Part shown: in pieces, positions 1-8,554 of the stretch
Layout: each line of letters opens with the position of its first letter
Numbering within the stretch: position 1 is the stretch's first letter
DNA from: Acidobacteriota bacterium
Lineage (GTDB): Bacteria > Acidobacteriota > Terriglobia > UBA7540
Length of the DNA: 64,000 bases
NCBI GenBank assembly: GCA_902812365.1
Contig: CADDZC010000004.1
Span: forward strand, 1-64,000
Direction: 5' to 3'
Position numbers and translations under genes: made by a program
Notes under the pieces: generated by a model
Seen by the model: only the letters and a program-made list of their open reading frames with translations
Told to the model about the DNA's origin: nothing
The model's database searches: none

Positions 1-54
1 CACTTTCAATCGATCGCGCTCTTTCTGGCTCAACTCGATCGGCTCCTCTCTCAT
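1..54 (-). CDS. Transposase N-terminal fragment (partial)
   Basis: Only 18 codons are visible, reading leftward from an ATG at 54-52 and leaving the window at base 1. The peptide begins MREEPIELSQKERDRLKV. That resembles the N terminus of ISNCY-type transposases, where a short Ser/Gln-Lys-Glu-Arg segment precedes a helix-turn-helix. A good ribosome binding site (GGGAGGA) lies a few bases upstream of the ATG. The family call rests on this short peptide and the IS-end-like DNA outside it, so it is tentative. The rest of the gene would decide. Confidence 0.45.
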   Translation of the reverse strand, partial: MREEPIELSQKERDRLKV

Positions 55-120
55 CGGTCCTCCCGCACCTTATGAAAGAGGACATTTCTACCTTGCACAA
101 ACCGGACATTTTCATTTTGC
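1..120. mobile_element. Edge of an insertion sequence (partial)
   Basis: This looks like the terminal part of an insertion sequence that continues off the left edge. A transposase-like coding start runs leftward out of the window. The noncoding stretch outside it carries two copies of GGACATTT, at 80-87 and 104-111, exactly 24 bases apart, as expected for repeated transposase-binding sites near an IS end. The outer boundary is not defined, because the other end and any target duplication are missing; about 120 is a guess from where the A/T-rich stretch stops. It ends just before the rplU promoter. Confidence 0.45.
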
Positions 121-143
121 GGCTACAGCCGGCTCTTCCAGCG

Positions 144-173
144 TTGACATCGGGTTGGCGGAGACCGTAGAAT
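144..173 (+). promoter_or_regulatory. Sigma70-type promoter for the rplU-rpmA run
   Basis: A perfect -35 hexamer TTGACA (144-149) is followed after 18 bases by TAGAAT (168-173), a five-of-six match to the -10 consensus. The rplU start codon is at 207, leaving a leader of about 27 bases. It lies just outside the IS edge, so the IS may have inserted immediately upstream of this promoter. No operator is visible. Confidence 0.6.
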
Positions 174-206
174 GAATTTTAGCAGCTGAGCCAGGGGAAT
201 AACTCT

Positions 207-518
207 ATGTATGCGATCTTCCGCACCGGCGGCAAGGAGTACAAAGTTTCACCGGGTGATCGGCTCCGGGTGGAGAAGCTGGCGGGTGAACCGGGCGCGA
301 CGGTGGAGTTCAACCAGGTGCTGGCGGTGCGACGCCAGACGCTGACGCTGGGCAATCCTCTCATCCAGGACGCTAAAGTGCAAGCCACGATCGTGCGTCA
401 GGGGCGAAGCAAAAAGATTCGAGTGCTGAAATACAAGGCGAGCAAGCAATATCGGCGGACGCTCGGTCACCGCCAGGCGTTTAGCGAAATCCAGATCAAG
501 GAGATTGTGACTTCTTGA
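207..518 (+). CDS. rplU: 50S ribosomal protein L21
   Basis: L21 is a large-subunit ribosomal protein that binds 23S rRNA near L20. The product has 103 residues, the usual length. It starts [12 protein letters not shown], the conserved N terminus of the family, and has a basic C-terminal half with [10 protein letters not shown] and the family Gly-His-Arg-Gln segment near the end. The ATG at 207 follows an AGGGGA ribosome binding site at 193-198. It is the first gene of the conserved rplU-rpmA-obgE order and is probably driven by the promoter at 144-173. Confidence 0.97.
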   Translation: MYAIFRTGGKEYKVSPGDRLRVEKLAGEPGATVEFNQVLAVRRQTLTLGNPLIQDAKVQATIVRQGRSKKIRVLKYKASKQYRRTLGHRQAFSEIQIKEIVTS

Positions 519-540
519 TGGGGACGAGGAGGATGGCGAG

Positions 541-804
541 ATGGCGCACAAGAAGGGTTTAGGAAGCTCGCGCAACGGCCGCGATTCGAATTCCCAACGC
601 TTGGGAGTAAAGCGGTTTGACGGCCAGTTCGTCTCCGGCGGCTCGATCCTGGTTCGCCAGCGCGGCACCCGTTTGAAGCCGGGAGACAACGTGGGTCTCG
701 GGAAAGACGACACGCTGTACGCCAAGGTTGCCGGCGTGGTTCGGTTTGAAGACAAAGGCCGGTCCGGCCGGTTTGTGCACATTCTGGTTCCGGCGGCGAA
801 TTAG
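541..804 (+). CDS. rpmA: 50S ribosomal protein L27
   Basis: L27 reaches toward the peptidyl-transferase centre of the ribosome. The 87-residue product starts [16 protein letters not shown] and has the conserved GVKRFDGQ and VLVRQRGT-like (here ILVRQRGT) segments. It begins directly with MAHKK, so it lacks the cleavable N-terminal extension found in Firmicutes. A strong GAGGAGG ribosome binding site lies at 526-532. It sits 22 bases downstream of rplU and is almost certainly co-transcribed with it. Confidence 0.97.
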   Translation: MAHKKGLGSSRNGRDSNSQRLGVKRFDGQFVSGGSILVRQRGTRLKPGDNVGLGKDDTLYAKVAGVVRFEDKGRSGRFVHILVPAAN

Positions 805-902
805 CCGCGGGATCGAGGGGCCGGTTTTCGGCGCCATTCGCCCGAGGGCCGGGTTGGCGGCGCGTGGTTTGGGCGCTGAAGCCCTGGATCAGCAGGCTGT
901 CG

Positions 903-1976
903 ATGTTCATTGATGAGGCGGCGATCCGCGTGGCCGGGGGCCGCGGCGGCAACGGCTGCCTCGCCTTTCGGCGGGAAAAGTACGTGCCGCGCGGCGGACC
1001 GAGCGGCGGCGACGGTGGTTGCGGCGGCAACGTCTACCTGGAAAGCACGGAACACCACAACACGCTGCTGAAATTCCGTTACCAGCGCGAGTTCACGGCC
1101 GGGCGGGGCCGGCACGGAGAGGGATCGAACCGGCATGGCAAAGCCGGGGAAGACCTGATTATTCCTGTGCCCGTCGGAACGGTCGTCTACGACGCGGTGA
1201 GCGGCGAGAAAGTCTGGGACTTCACCGCGCCCAACCAGCGGTTCTTAGCGGCCCGAGGGGGCCGAGGAGGGCGCGGCAACGCGCGATTTGCCACCTCGAC
1301 CCATCAGGCTCCGCGAAAGGCGGAGCCGGGAGAGGCCGGTGAAGAGCGGGCGCTGAAGTTGGAGTTAAAGCTCCTGGCCGACGTCGGCTTGATCGGGTTC
1401 CCCAACGTGGGGAAGTCAACCTTGATCTCGCGGCTGAGCGCGGCGCACCCGCGCATCGCCGATTATCCCTTCACGACCCTTGAGCCCCACCTCGGAGTGG
1501 TCGCGCTGGATATGGACCGCACGTTTGTGATGGCCGATATTCCCGGCTTGATCGCGGGCGCGCATGAGGGCAAAGGGCTGGGGATTCGTTTTCTGCGGCA
1601 CGTTGAACGCACGCGCCTGTTGCTGCACCTGATCGATGTGGCGGAGTCGGCACGAGGCGATCCGGCAGAAGACTATCGGGTGATCATGAACGAGCTCGAG
1701 TGCTTCAGTCCGGAAGTCGCCCGCAAGCCCATGCTAATGCTGGCCTCGCGCGTCGATGCCGCCGGCCGAGGCGAGCGCCTGGAGGCTCTGCGACGCTTCT
1801 GTCGGGAACGGCGTCTGACGCTTTACGAAGTTTCGGGGGTGACGGGCGAGGGGCTGGAAACCTTGCGGCGGGCGGCGTGGGCCGCGCTTGAAGCGATCGC
1901 CCGTCCGCCCTCGAACCCGGGCGCTGTCACTCTCTCCGCGCCGGCAACGGATGCCGGCCCGGCGCCTCCTCCTTAG
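903..1976 (+). CDS. obgE: GTPase Obg/CgtA, ribosome assembly
   Basis: Obg is an essential GTPase acting in late 50S assembly and stress control. The 357-residue protein has the glycine-rich Obg fold (about 1-158), with runs such as GGRGGNG and GGPSGGDGG, then a G domain. The G1 loop is GFPNVGKST at 165-173 and the switch II region has DIPGLI. The G4 position reads SRVD instead of the canonical NKxD, a substitution of both specificity residues. There is no long C-terminal OCT domain, only a proline/alanine-rich tail. The in-frame codon at 864 is less likely as start, because the family N terminus MFIDEA begins at 903. Gene order rplU-rpmA-obgE is typical. Confidence 0.95.
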   Translation: MFIDEAAIRVAGGRGGNGCLAFRREKYVPRGGPSGGDGGCGGNVYLESTEHHNTLLKFRYQREFTAGRGRHGEGSNRHGKAGEDLIIPVPVGTVVYDAVSGEKVWDFTAPNQRFLAARGGRGGRGNARFATSTHQAPRKAEPGEAGEERALKLELKLLADVGLIGFPNVGKSTLISRLSAAHPRIADYPFTTLEPHLGVVALDMDRTFVMADIPGLIAGAHEGKGLGIRFLRHVERTRLLLHLIDVAESARGDPAEDYRVIMNELECFSPEVARKPMLMLASRVDAAGRGERLEALRRFCRERRLTLYEVSGVTGEGLETLRRAAWAALEAIARPPSNPGAVTLSAPATDAGPAPPP

Positions 1977-1989
1977 GACTCGCCTGACG

Positions 1990-2679
1990 GTGAACATCGC
2001 GCTCTTCGGCGGCACCTTCGATCCGGTCCACACGGCTCACGTGCGGGCAGCCCGGGCCGCCGTGCGCCAGTTTCAATTGGATCAGGTGCTGTTCGTACCG
2101 TCCGGCAATCCTCCGCACAAGCCCGAGGATCAGCTCACGCCTTTTCCGCATCGTTACGCCATGGTGGCACTGGCCTGCGGGCGCGACCGGCGTCTGGTGC
2201 CTTCGTTGCTCGAAGCGCCGAGGGCGGACGGGCGTCCGCACTACTCGGTGGAGACCGTGCGCGCCGTGAAAGCGTCGCTCGGGCCGAAGGACCGCCTCTA
2301 CTTCCTGCTGGGACTCGACTCTTTTCTTGATTTGCCCCATTGGAAGCAATACCGGCGTCTGCTGGAACTGGTGAGTTTCATCGTCGTTTCCCGGCCCGGC
2401 TTCCATCTTCGCAGGGTCCCCCGGATTCCGGCCTTTCGGCTGGCCAACGTCCACTGGTTGCGCGGGGTGCGCGTGCCCTTGGCTTCCCGCGAAATTCGCG
2501 AGGCCGTCCGGGCCGGCCGCCGGGTGACTGGCGTTGTTCCGCTGCTTGTGGAAGAATATATCGAGAAGGAGGGACTGTATCGACCTGGCCACGAACACCC
2601 CCAGAAGCCTGACGCCGGCAGTGGAGGAAGCGGTCTCGGCCGCCGAGGACAAGAAAGCCCTTCACGTGAACGTCCTTGA
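1990..2679 (+). CDS. nadD: Nicotinate-nucleotide adenylyltransferase
   Basis: NadD transfers AMP from ATP to nicotinate mononucleotide in NAD synthesis. The nucleotidyltransferase signature GGTFDPVHTAH is at residues 6-16 (the usual HxGH is HTAH here), and the second conserved motif reads ASREIR in place of SSTxIR. I chose the GTG at 1990 because VNIALFGGTFDP matches the family N terminus; the frame is open upstream to 1888, but that part has no homology-like content. The C-terminal 35 or so residues, after YIEKEGLY, are low-complexity and overlap rsfS, so the functional protein probably ends near 195 residues. It forms a block with rsfS and rlmH. Confidence 0.92.
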   Translation: MNIALFGGTFDPVHTAHVRAARAAVRQFQLDQVLFVPSGNPPHKPEDQLTPFPHRYAMVALACGRDRRLVPSLLEAPRADGRPHYSVETVRAVKASLGPKDRLYFLLGLDSFLDLPHWKQYRRLLELVSFIVVSRPGFHLRRVPRIPAFRLANVHWLRGVRVPLASREIREAVRAGRRVTGVVPLLVEEYIEKEGLYRPGHEHPQKPDAGSGGSGLGRRGQESPSRERP

Positions 2680-2956
2680 CCTGCACGCAGTTTCCTCCTT
2701 CACGGACTTTTTCCTGATCTGTAGCGGTACTTCAACCCGTCACATGCAGGCGATCTGCGACGGGGTTATCGAGCGGCTGGAGCGATTCGGCATCTTCCCC
2801 TCTCACGTGGAGGGATACGCGCAGGCGGAATGGATTCTGGTGGACTACGTGGACTTCGTCGTCCACATCTTCTCCGAGAAAGCGCGTGAATTCTATGACC
2901 TGGAGCGGTTGTGGAAGAAGGCTCCGCGAATCCGGGCCTCGAATGGAGGAGGCTGA
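2585..2956 (+). CDS. rsfS: Ribosomal silencing factor RsfS
   Basis: RsfS binds L14 and blocks subunit joining during starvation. The core is unmistakable: AAEDKKALHVNVLDL, then SFTDFFLICSGTSTRH and HVEGYAQAEWILVDY. The start is uncertain. No ATG lies in a suitable place; the frame opens with a TTG at 2534 deep inside nadD, with no ribosome site. An excellent AAGGAGGG lies at 2566-2573, which would serve a CTG at 2585 or an ATC at 2579, both rare starts. I give 2585 as the most economical choice (123 residues). The gene lies largely inside the poorly conserved tail of nadD. Confidence 0.85.
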   Translation: MATNTPRSLTPAVEEAVSAAEDKKALHVNVLDLHAVSSFTDFFLICSGTSTRHMQAICDGVIERLERFGIFPSHVEGYAQAEWILVDYVDFVVHIFSEKAREFYDLERLWKKAPRIRASNGGG

Positions 2957-2997
2957 ATCGGCGGCTTCACAACCGCTCGGGATTCATCGGGGTTCGA

Positions 2998-3462
2998 GTG
3001 CGCATCCGAGTCATCTGTGAAGGCAAGATCAAGAATGCGAACCTGCGGGAGCTCGATGCCGAGTACGCGGCGCGAATCCGCCATTTTGCCGACCTTAGGG
3101 TCGAGGAGGTTCGCCCCGTCGAGGCCCAAAAGCCGGTTAGGGACGGAAAGCTTCGGCGCGGCGAAGACCAGCTGCTCGCCAGAATTGGCGCGAGTTATCG
3201 CGTGCTACTGGATCCGCGCGGCCGCGAATATGGGTCGGACGAATTTGCCGCCTGGCTGGGCGAGCGGCAGGCGCGGGGGACTGCGGAAGTGACGTTCGTG
3301 GTGGGAGGACCGGACGGCTTTTCCGAGGCCTTTCGAAGCCGGGCAGACCTGTTGCTAGCGCTCTCGCGCATGACGCTGACCCGCGACTGGGCGCGAGCCT
3401 TGCTGCTCGAGCAGATTTACCGGGCTTTCACGATCTTGCGCGGTCATCCGTACGCCCGCTGA
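2998..3462 (+). CDS. rlmH: 23S rRNA pseudouridine(1915) N3-methyltransferase
   Basis: RlmH is a SPOUT-class methyltransferase that modifies pseudouridine 1915 of 23S rRNA. The 154-residue length from the GTG at 2998 fits the family (about 155). Visible family features are the basic N-terminal strand RIRVICEGKIKN, LLDPRGREYGSDEFA, the SAM-binding FVVGGPDGF and the C-terminal LLLEQIYRAF, with a closing Arg-Gly-His-Pro-Tyr segment. The frame is open from 2911, but the upstream residues do not look like RlmH. The pairing with rsfS is widely conserved. Confidence 0.93.
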   Translation: MRIRVICEGKIKNANLRELDAEYAARIRHFADLRVEEVRPVEAQKPVRDGKLRRGEDQLLARIGASYRVLLDPRGREYGSDEFAAWLGERQARGTAEVTFVVGGPDGFSEAFRSRADLLLALSRMTLTRDWARALLLEQIYRAFTILRGHPYAR

Positions 3463-3507
3463 AAAGCCGCGGGGCCAGGCGAAATTCGGACTCGAGCGAG
3501 GATCAGC

Positions 3508-4047
3508 TTGCCGGAAACCAGAAAAGGGTTGGTTTTGGTCTACACCGGACCTGGCAAGGGCAAGACGACGGCGGCCCTGGGCGTGGGGCTGCGAGCCGTC
3601 GGCCAGGGCCTGAAGGTGCTGATGGTGCAGTTCATTAAAGGTTCGTGGCATTACGGAGAGCTCGACGCCGCCCGCATGCTCGGCGATGACAAGTTCCGCA
3701 TCCTGCCCATGGGACGCGGTTTCGTGAAGGTCGGCGTTGAAAAGCCGGACGCCGAGGACGTGCGCCGAGTGGAAGAAGCCTGGCAGTTTGCCTCCGAGCA
3801 GCTGCTGAGCGGCGAGTATGATCTGGTGATCCTGGATGAGATCAATTACGCCATCAGTTACAAGATGCTGGAACCGGAGAAAGTGCTGGCGGCGTTGCGC
3901 CGCAAGCCGGAGATGGTGCACGTGATCCTGACCGGCCGCAATGCCCATCCGGCGCTCACTGAGTTTGCCGACCTGGTGACGGAGATGCGGGAGGTCAAGC
4001 ATCCGTACCAGCATGGCATTCTGGCGCAGCGCGGCATCGACTATTGA
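3508..4047 (+). CDS. cobO: Cob(I)yrinic acid a,c-diamide adenosyltransferase
   Basis: The enzyme transfers the adenosyl group of ATP to the cobalt of corrinoids (CobO/BtuR/CobA type). The P-loop GPGKGKTTAALG is at residues 14-25, followed by VLMVQFIKGSW, and the Walker B-like segment is VILDEINYAI. The 179-residue length is normal. The start is TTG at 3508; a GAGGA lies about eight bases upstream. No other cobalamin gene is visible here, so the protein more likely serves corrinoid salvage than a local de novo cluster. It sits between rlmH and accD on the same strand. Confidence 0.92.
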   Translation: MPETRKGLVLVYTGPGKGKTTAALGVGLRAVGQGLKVLMVQFIKGSWHYGELDAARMLGDDKFRILPMGRGFVKVGVEKPDAEDVRRVEEAWQFASEQLLSGEYDLVILDEINYAISYKMLEPEKVLAALRRKPEMVHVILTGRNAHPALTEFADLVTEMREVKHPYQHGILAQRGIDY

Positions 4048-4141
4048 CGCCGGTTCATTCGGCCGGGGACGAACATCGCCTTCGGGCAGGGAAGGGCCGC
4101 CATCGGCGGTCTCCCAGTCGCCCCCAAGGGCTCATGGCTTT

Positions 4142-4987
4142 ATGACTTGGTTCCGAAAGGAAAATCGGCCGCTCGAAGCGCCCAAGGAAAAGCGGGTGCA
4201 GACCGAGGGTCTGTGGACGAAGTGTGAAGCCTGCAAGCAAGCGCTGTGGAAGAAGGATGTGGAAGCGAATCTGCATTGCTGCCCAAAATGTGGTTATCAC
4301 TTTCGAGTCAGCGCCCGGGCCCGGCTCGAAATGCTCTTTGACGGCGGGCGGTACATCGAGCATGATGCCCGGCTGGCCTCCTCGGACCCACTCGATTTCA
4401 AGGACACCAAGCGCTACCGCGAGCGGCTGAAGAAAGCCGAGATTACGACCGGCCTGAAAGACGCGCTCATCACCGGCGAAGGCATGATCGAAGGCCGGCC
4501 GGCCCTGGTCGGGGCCATGGAGTTTCAGTTCATCGGCGGCAGCATGGGTGCGGTCGTGGGGGAAAAGATCACGCGCGCCATCGACCGGGCAATCGCCGGC
4601 AAGCTGCCGCTGATCATCGTTTCCTGCTCGGGCGGCGCGCGCATGATGGAGGGGGCCATCAGCTTGATGCAGATGGCCAAGATCAGCGCCGGCTTGGCCC
4701 GGCTGGACGAGGCGCGGTTGCCTTACATCTCCGTGCTGACGGACCCGACCACCGGCGGGGTCACCGCCAGTTATGCGATGCTGGGCGATCTCAACATCGC
4801 CGAGCCGGGCGCGCTGATCGGCTTTGCCGGACCGCGCGTCATCGAGCAGACCATCAAGCAGAAGCTGCCGGAGGGCTTCCAGAGGGCGGAGTTTCTGCTG
4901 GCTCACGGCATGCTCGACGCCATTGTGCCACGGAAGGAATTGAAATCCTATCTGGCGCGCGCCTTGCGCTTTCTGCAGCCTGGTTAA
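4142..4987 (+). CDS. accD: Acetyl-CoA carboxylase carboxyltransferase subunit beta
   Basis: AccD with AccA transfers carboxyl from biotin to acetyl-CoA in fatty acid synthesis. The 281-residue protein starts MTWFRKE and has a four-cysteine zinc ribbon near residues 20-43 (CEAC, then CPKC). The carboxyltransferase core follows, with GGSMGAVVGEK, SCSGGARMMEG, TDPTTGGVTASYA and GFAGPRVIEQT. The frame is open upstream to 4013, but those codons overlap cobO and show no family sequence. It precedes folC, an arrangement seen in many bacteria. Confidence 0.96.
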   Translation: MTWFRKENRPLEAPKEKRVQTEGLWTKCEACKQALWKKDVEANLHCCPKCGYHFRVSARARLEMLFDGGRYIEHDARLASSDPLDFKDTKRYRERLKKAEITTGLKDALITGEGMIEGRPALVGAMEFQFIGGSMGAVVGEKITRAIDRAIAGKLPLIIVSCSGGARMMEGAISLMQMAKISAGLARLDEARLPYISVLTDPTTGGVTASYAMLGDLNIAEPGALIGFAGPRVIEQTIKQKLPEGFQRAEFLLAHGMLDAIVPRKELKSYLARALRFLQPG

Positions 4988-5052
4988 GGTCTCGCCGCGG
5001 CACTGATGGGGTGTCGGCTGGCGGGAGGCGCCAGCGCCCGCTCTAGACTGCG

Positions 5053-6390
5053 ATGCATCCCAGGCTTTACGGCTCGATCGCCATGAACGACTCCGACTGC
5101 CTCGCCTACCTCGCCAGGCTGGGCCAGGAAGTGCGCGGGGCCAAATTTGACCTCGAAACGATCCGCCGCCTCACCCAGGCCCTTGGCGACCCGCAAAAAC
5201 AATACTCCACCATGATCGTGGCTGGCACCAATGGGAAAGGCTCAACCTCCGCCATGCTGGCCAGCATCCTGGAAAGGGCGGGTTTCCGCACGGGTCTGTA
5301 TACGTCGCCGCACCTGGTCCGCGTCAATGAACGCATCCGGGTTAACGGGCGCGAAATCAGCGACGACGATTTTGCGGCTGCTTGTGCGGAGGTCCGCCAA
5401 GTCGTCGAGCGGCTGGCAGTGGACAAAGTCTTAGTCCACCGGCCCAGCTTTTTCGAATTCGTGACCGCGCTCGCCTTTCTCCACTTCGAGCGGGTTGGGG
5501 TGGATTTTGCCGTGTTGGAGGTCGGGATGGGAGGACGGCTGGACGCCACGAACGTCGCCGAGCCCCGCGTCTCCGTCATTACCAACGTCGAGCTCGACCA
5601 CATGGAGTACCTGGGTTACACCCATGCCGCCATCGCCGGCGAGAAGGCGGGCGTGATTCGGGCCGGGCGCCCGGTCGTCTCAGGATGCGAGCATCCCGAC
5701 GCCGTAAATGTCATCCGGCAGCGGTCCGCCGCACTCGGCGCCCGCTTGTTGGAGACTCCCGCGCTCGCCGGACTGGGGATGATCCGAGACCATCGCGGAC
5801 GATACGCTTTTGAGGTCCCGATCAACGGCCACCGCTTCCTATCCCCGGTATTGCCCCTGGCGGGGAAATTTCAAGTCAAGAATGCCCTCGCCGCGATGAC
5901 GGCCGCCGGGCAACTGGCTGAAGAAGGTTTCAACATTCCCGAGCGCGCCATCATCGAAGGTCTGGAGCGGGCGCGCTGGCCGGGCCGGCTCGAGGTGGTC
6001 GCTGAGCGGCCTCTGGTGCTGCTCGATGGCGCTCATAATCCGGCCGCCGCCCGCGAAATCGCCCAGTTCATCCGCGAAGAACTCGGGGACCGCCGGGTGA
6101 GACTGGTATACGCCTCGATGCGCGACAAGCCGGTCGGTGACATCAGTGAGTTGCTGTTTCCGCTCGCCGAACGGGTGTACGTCACCCGGGCTCCGTCGGC
6201 GCGGGCGGCCTCTCCAGAAGAGATCGCGGACGCGGCATGCGGCCACGCGGCCGAGTTGCGGCTTGAACCTGATCCGGTCCGAGCCGTTGAGCGGGCTTGC
6301 CGGGAAGCTCGGCCCGAGGACGTGGTTTTGGTGGCCGGCTCGCTCTTTCTTGTCGGCGCGATCAAGGCGGCCGGCTTCACGGGTGGGTGA
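5053..6390 (+). CDS. folC: Bifunctional folylpolyglutamate/dihydrofolate synthase
   Basis: FolC joins glutamate to dihydropteroate or to folates. The P-loop is GTNGKGSTSAM near residue 60; TSPHLVRVNERIR, FFEFVTALAF, EVGMGGRLDATN and the C-terminal LLDGAHNPAA are all family landmarks. The 445-residue length fits. Two ATG codons are possible, 5053 and 5083, neither with a clear ribosome binding site; the second would give MNDSDCLAYL. The accD-folC order is common. The gene ends at 6390, where the acyltransferase frame is already open. Confidence 0.95.
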   Translation: MHPRLYGSIAMNDSDCLAYLARLGQEVRGAKFDLETIRRLTQALGDPQKQYSTMIVAGTNGKGSTSAMLASILERAGFRTGLYTSPHLVRVNERIRVNGREISDDDFAAACAEVRQVVERLAVDKVLVHRPSFFEFVTALAFLHFERVGVDFAVLEVGMGGRLDATNVAEPRVSVITNVELDHMEYLGYTHAAIAGEKAGVIRAGRPVVSGCEHPDAVNVIRQRSAALGARLLETPALAGLGMIRDHRGRYAFEVPINGHRFLSPVLPLAGKFQVKNALAAMTAAGQLAEEGFNIPERAIIEGLERARWPGRLEVVAERPLVLLDGAHNPAAAREIAQFIREELGDRRVRLVYASMRDKPVGDISELLFPLAERVYVTRAPSARAASPEEIADAACGHAAELRLEPDPVRAVERACREARPEDVVLVAGSLFLVGAIKAAGFTGG

Positions 6391-6472
6391 GTCATTGAGG
6401 AATGGTGACGCGCAATTGGCAACGCACGATTCGAGCCCCGCGGCGCGGGAAAGACGGCGGAGCCACGGCCGA

Positions 6473-7222
6473 TTGTCAGGCAGCGGTCTGCTGTACTACC
6501 TCAGCTATGCCCGTTCCCTTCTGTTTACGAACAACCTGATTTATCTCTACACGGCCGTTTGCGGAGCGTTTTCTCTCTGCGGGTCGGCCTTTGACGGTAG
6601 CGGGCGCTGGCAGCACGCTTGGGCGCGCATTTGGGCCAAATTGATTCTCAAAACCAGCGGCATCCGCGTGCGGGTAGAGGGCCTTGAGCACATTCGCCCC
6701 GGCGAGACGGTGATCTTTTGTTCCAACCATCCGAGCGCGATGGACATCCCAATTCTCCTGGCCCATCTTCCGATGCGGTTCCGATTCCTGGCCAAGCGGG
6801 AGCTGTTTCAAGTGCCTTTTCTTGGTTGGCACTTGCGCCGCTCTGGGCATATCGCCGTGGATCGAGCCCGACCGCATGAGGCCATGAAGAGCTTCGAGGA
6901 GGCGGCGGCCAAGATTCGTGCCGGCTCCCCTGTCGTCCTGTTTCCGGAAGGCACGCGCAGCCGCACAGGGGAGTTGCTGCCATTCAAGGCTGGCAGCTTC
7001 TATCTGGCGGTGCGGTCCGGCGTCCCGATCGTGCCTATCACGCTGAACGGCACGCGCGACACTCATGAACCGGACACTTTGCACGTCCGTCCCGGCGAAA
7101 CGGAGCTGATCATTCACCCGCCGGTGCCGACGGCGGAGCTGACTCAAGAGGACGTCAGGACTCTCTCGGACCGCGTGCGGGAAAGGATTCTTTCGCGGCT
7201 GGTCGGAAGCGAAAAGGGATGA
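6473..7222 (+). CDS. plsC: 1-acyl-sn-glycerol-3-phosphate acyltransferase
   Basis: PlsC-type enzymes esterify lysophosphatidate to phosphatidate at the inner membrane. The HX4D catalytic motif is present as NHPSAMD, followed by FLAKRELFQVPFLGW, GHIAVDR, and the glycerol-phosphate-binding FPEGTRSRTGE. A hydrophobic N-terminal stretch (LLYYLSYARSLLFTNNLIYLY) is the membrane anchor. The frame is open far upstream into folC; I picked the TTG at 6473, which gives about 249 residues. A GTG at 6383 or TTG at 6395 is also possible. It probably belongs to the upstream operon. Confidence 0.9.
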   Translation: MSGSGLLYYLSYARSLLFTNNLIYLYTAVCGAFSLCGSAFDGSGRWQHAWARIWAKLILKTSGIRVRVEGLEHIRPGETVIFCSNHPSAMDIPILLAHLPMRFRFLAKRELFQVPFLGWHLRRSGHIAVDRARPHEAMKSFEEAAAKIRAGSPVVLFPEGTRSRTGELLPFKAGSFYLAVRSGVPIVPITLNGTRDTHEPDTLHVRPGETELIIHPPVPTAELTQEDVRTLSDRVRERILSRLVGSEKG

Positions 7223-7663
7223 CTCGTTGTGGACTGCGGCTCGTCATCCACTGGGGGTTGCGGCCGGCTCCTGAGGACGGCCTGTGGACAATTGACTGTA
7301 CCCGCAGGCTGAGAGCATTACCGGCGGATCTTCGGGCACCGGCGTCCCGGGGAAGTCGTGCAGCCGATCGTGCTCTTGGTGTCGGCCATGGCATCTTATC
7401 ACAGCGGAGACGCGCTCCAAGTGAAGGGAGTCGCGAGTGGTGCGGTTGAAGCAGGACGGGCAGGCGCAGCCGTCGGGCGGGTCCAGCGATGGGGCGCGCC
7501 GGGTAGCTCGACGTACCGGAGGTCAAACGGGCGAGGACCGAAGTTGGGAACCAGACAGTTGCTGGCCGAGCGGCAGGTGACCACTCGCCCCGAAACAAGC
7601 CGGCGAAATCCTATCCGGGGGACGTCGGCTCAAGGCCAACGTACGGCTTGGCGCCGCGCCGAA
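7223..7663. other. 440-base stretch without a convincing gene
   Basis: The frame of the downstream gene stays open from 7358, and a minus-strand frame runs 7598-7155, but both are rich in Arg/Pro/Ser and show no signal, motif or ribosome site until about 7664. I looked for tRNA, 6S, RNase P and SRP RNA signatures and saw none. It may hold the promoter and leader of the next gene. Confidence 0.4.
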
Positions 7664-8503
7664 TTGAGAGGCGGCCGGTGGGCCTTATCAACCCATTGCC
7701 GGTTGGTGCTAGCCATCATGGCCATGGTCAATGTAGGTGTTGCCACAGCCCGACCATCCGGCCGCGCGGCGAGCGCCCAACTTTCCCCGCGGCCTGCGCA
7801 GATCGATCCAAAGGCGCAGCAGCTCCTTGACCGGGCCATCCAGGCGTTGGGTGGCCAGGCTTTCTTGGAGGCCAAAACCCTCACGACGCACGGGCGAGCC
7901 TTCTCCATCGCCGACGGTGCCACGGCCGGCTTTGTTACCTTCGATAGCTGGGTGGAGTATCCCGACAAGCGTCGCTTGGCATACGGCTTCGGAAAGGCCA
8001 AGCCGGTAATCCTGGTGAACAATGGCGACCAGGCTTGGGAGCTGGACAGGATGGGTATCACCGATCAGTTGCCTGAGCAGGTGCGCAATTGGAAGTTGGC
8101 CACGTATTACAGTCTCGAAAACCTCTTGCGGCTGCATCTTCACGATCCGGGAACCCTGATCCAGGCCGGCGGGGTGGATTTTGTGGATAACCTGCCGGTC
8201 GACGTCATTGATATTTTCGACCCTCGCCAGGTTCACATCCGGCTGTATCTGGACGCGCAGACTTACCTGCCGGTGCGCATCGCCTACCGCGTGCAAAATC
8301 CCCAGAGCCGGGACTGGGAGGACTACGCCGACGATTACAGCGACTACCAGCGGATTCAGGGTATTGCCACGCCGATGCATATCATGCACCTCGTCAATGA
8401 CCGGCGCGTGGCAGAGACGTTTCGAAACTCGGCCAAGTACAATGAAGATTACCCGCGCGAGTATTTCGAGCCCGTGCGCGTCGAGCAGGGTCGCCAGCGC
8501 TGA
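7664..8503 (+). CDS. Exported protein of unknown function
   Basis: The protein is about 279 residues from a TTG at 7664, or about 261 from the ATG at 7718. The longer form gives a convincing signal peptide: Arg-rich start, then LVLAIMAMVNVGVATA and an Ala-Ser-Ala-Gln processing region. The mature part has an amphipathic helix (KAQQLLDRAIQALGG), then beta-rich sequence in which substrate-like strands alternate with YLPVRIAYRV and an acidic DYADDYSDYQ. The order, with IATPMHIMHLV near the end, resembles periplasmic or outer membrane lipoprotein-sorting (LolA-like) folds common in Acidobacteriota, but no enzyme motif is present. It stands alone between plsC and hslV. Confidence 0.7.
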   Translation: MRGGRWALSTHCRLVLAIMAMVNVGVATARPSGRAASAQLSPRPAQIDPKAQQLLDRAIQALGGQAFLEAKTLTTHGRAFSIADGATAGFVTFDSWVEYPDKRRLAYGFGKAKPVILVNNGDQAWELDRMGITDQLPEQVRNWKLATYYSLENLLRLHLHDPGTLIQAGGVDFVDNLPVDVIDIFDPRQVHIRLYLDAQTYLPVRIAYRVQNPQSRDWEDYADDYSDYQRIQGIATPMHIMHLVNDRRVAETFRNSAKYNEDYPREYFEPVRVEQGRQR

Positions 8504-8528
8504 GGTGGGGCGGGAGGGCGGCCGCATT

Positions 8529-8537
8529 TGATATAAT
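8529..8537 (+). promoter_or_regulatory. Extended -10 promoter before hslVU
   Basis: TGATATAAT matches the extended -10 consensus TGnTATAAT exactly, 17 bases before the GTG start of hslV. There is no recognisable -35 hexamer at the right distance, as expected for an extended -10 promoter. Transcription would start near 8544, leaving a very short leader. Confidence 0.45.
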
Positions 8538-8554
8538 GGCAGGATGGAGAGGGC

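Noticed and set aside
7155-7598. Minus-strand frame opposite the plsC end and the gap
   Set aside because: Low-complexity Arg/Ser/Pro composition and overlap with plsC; no supporting signal.
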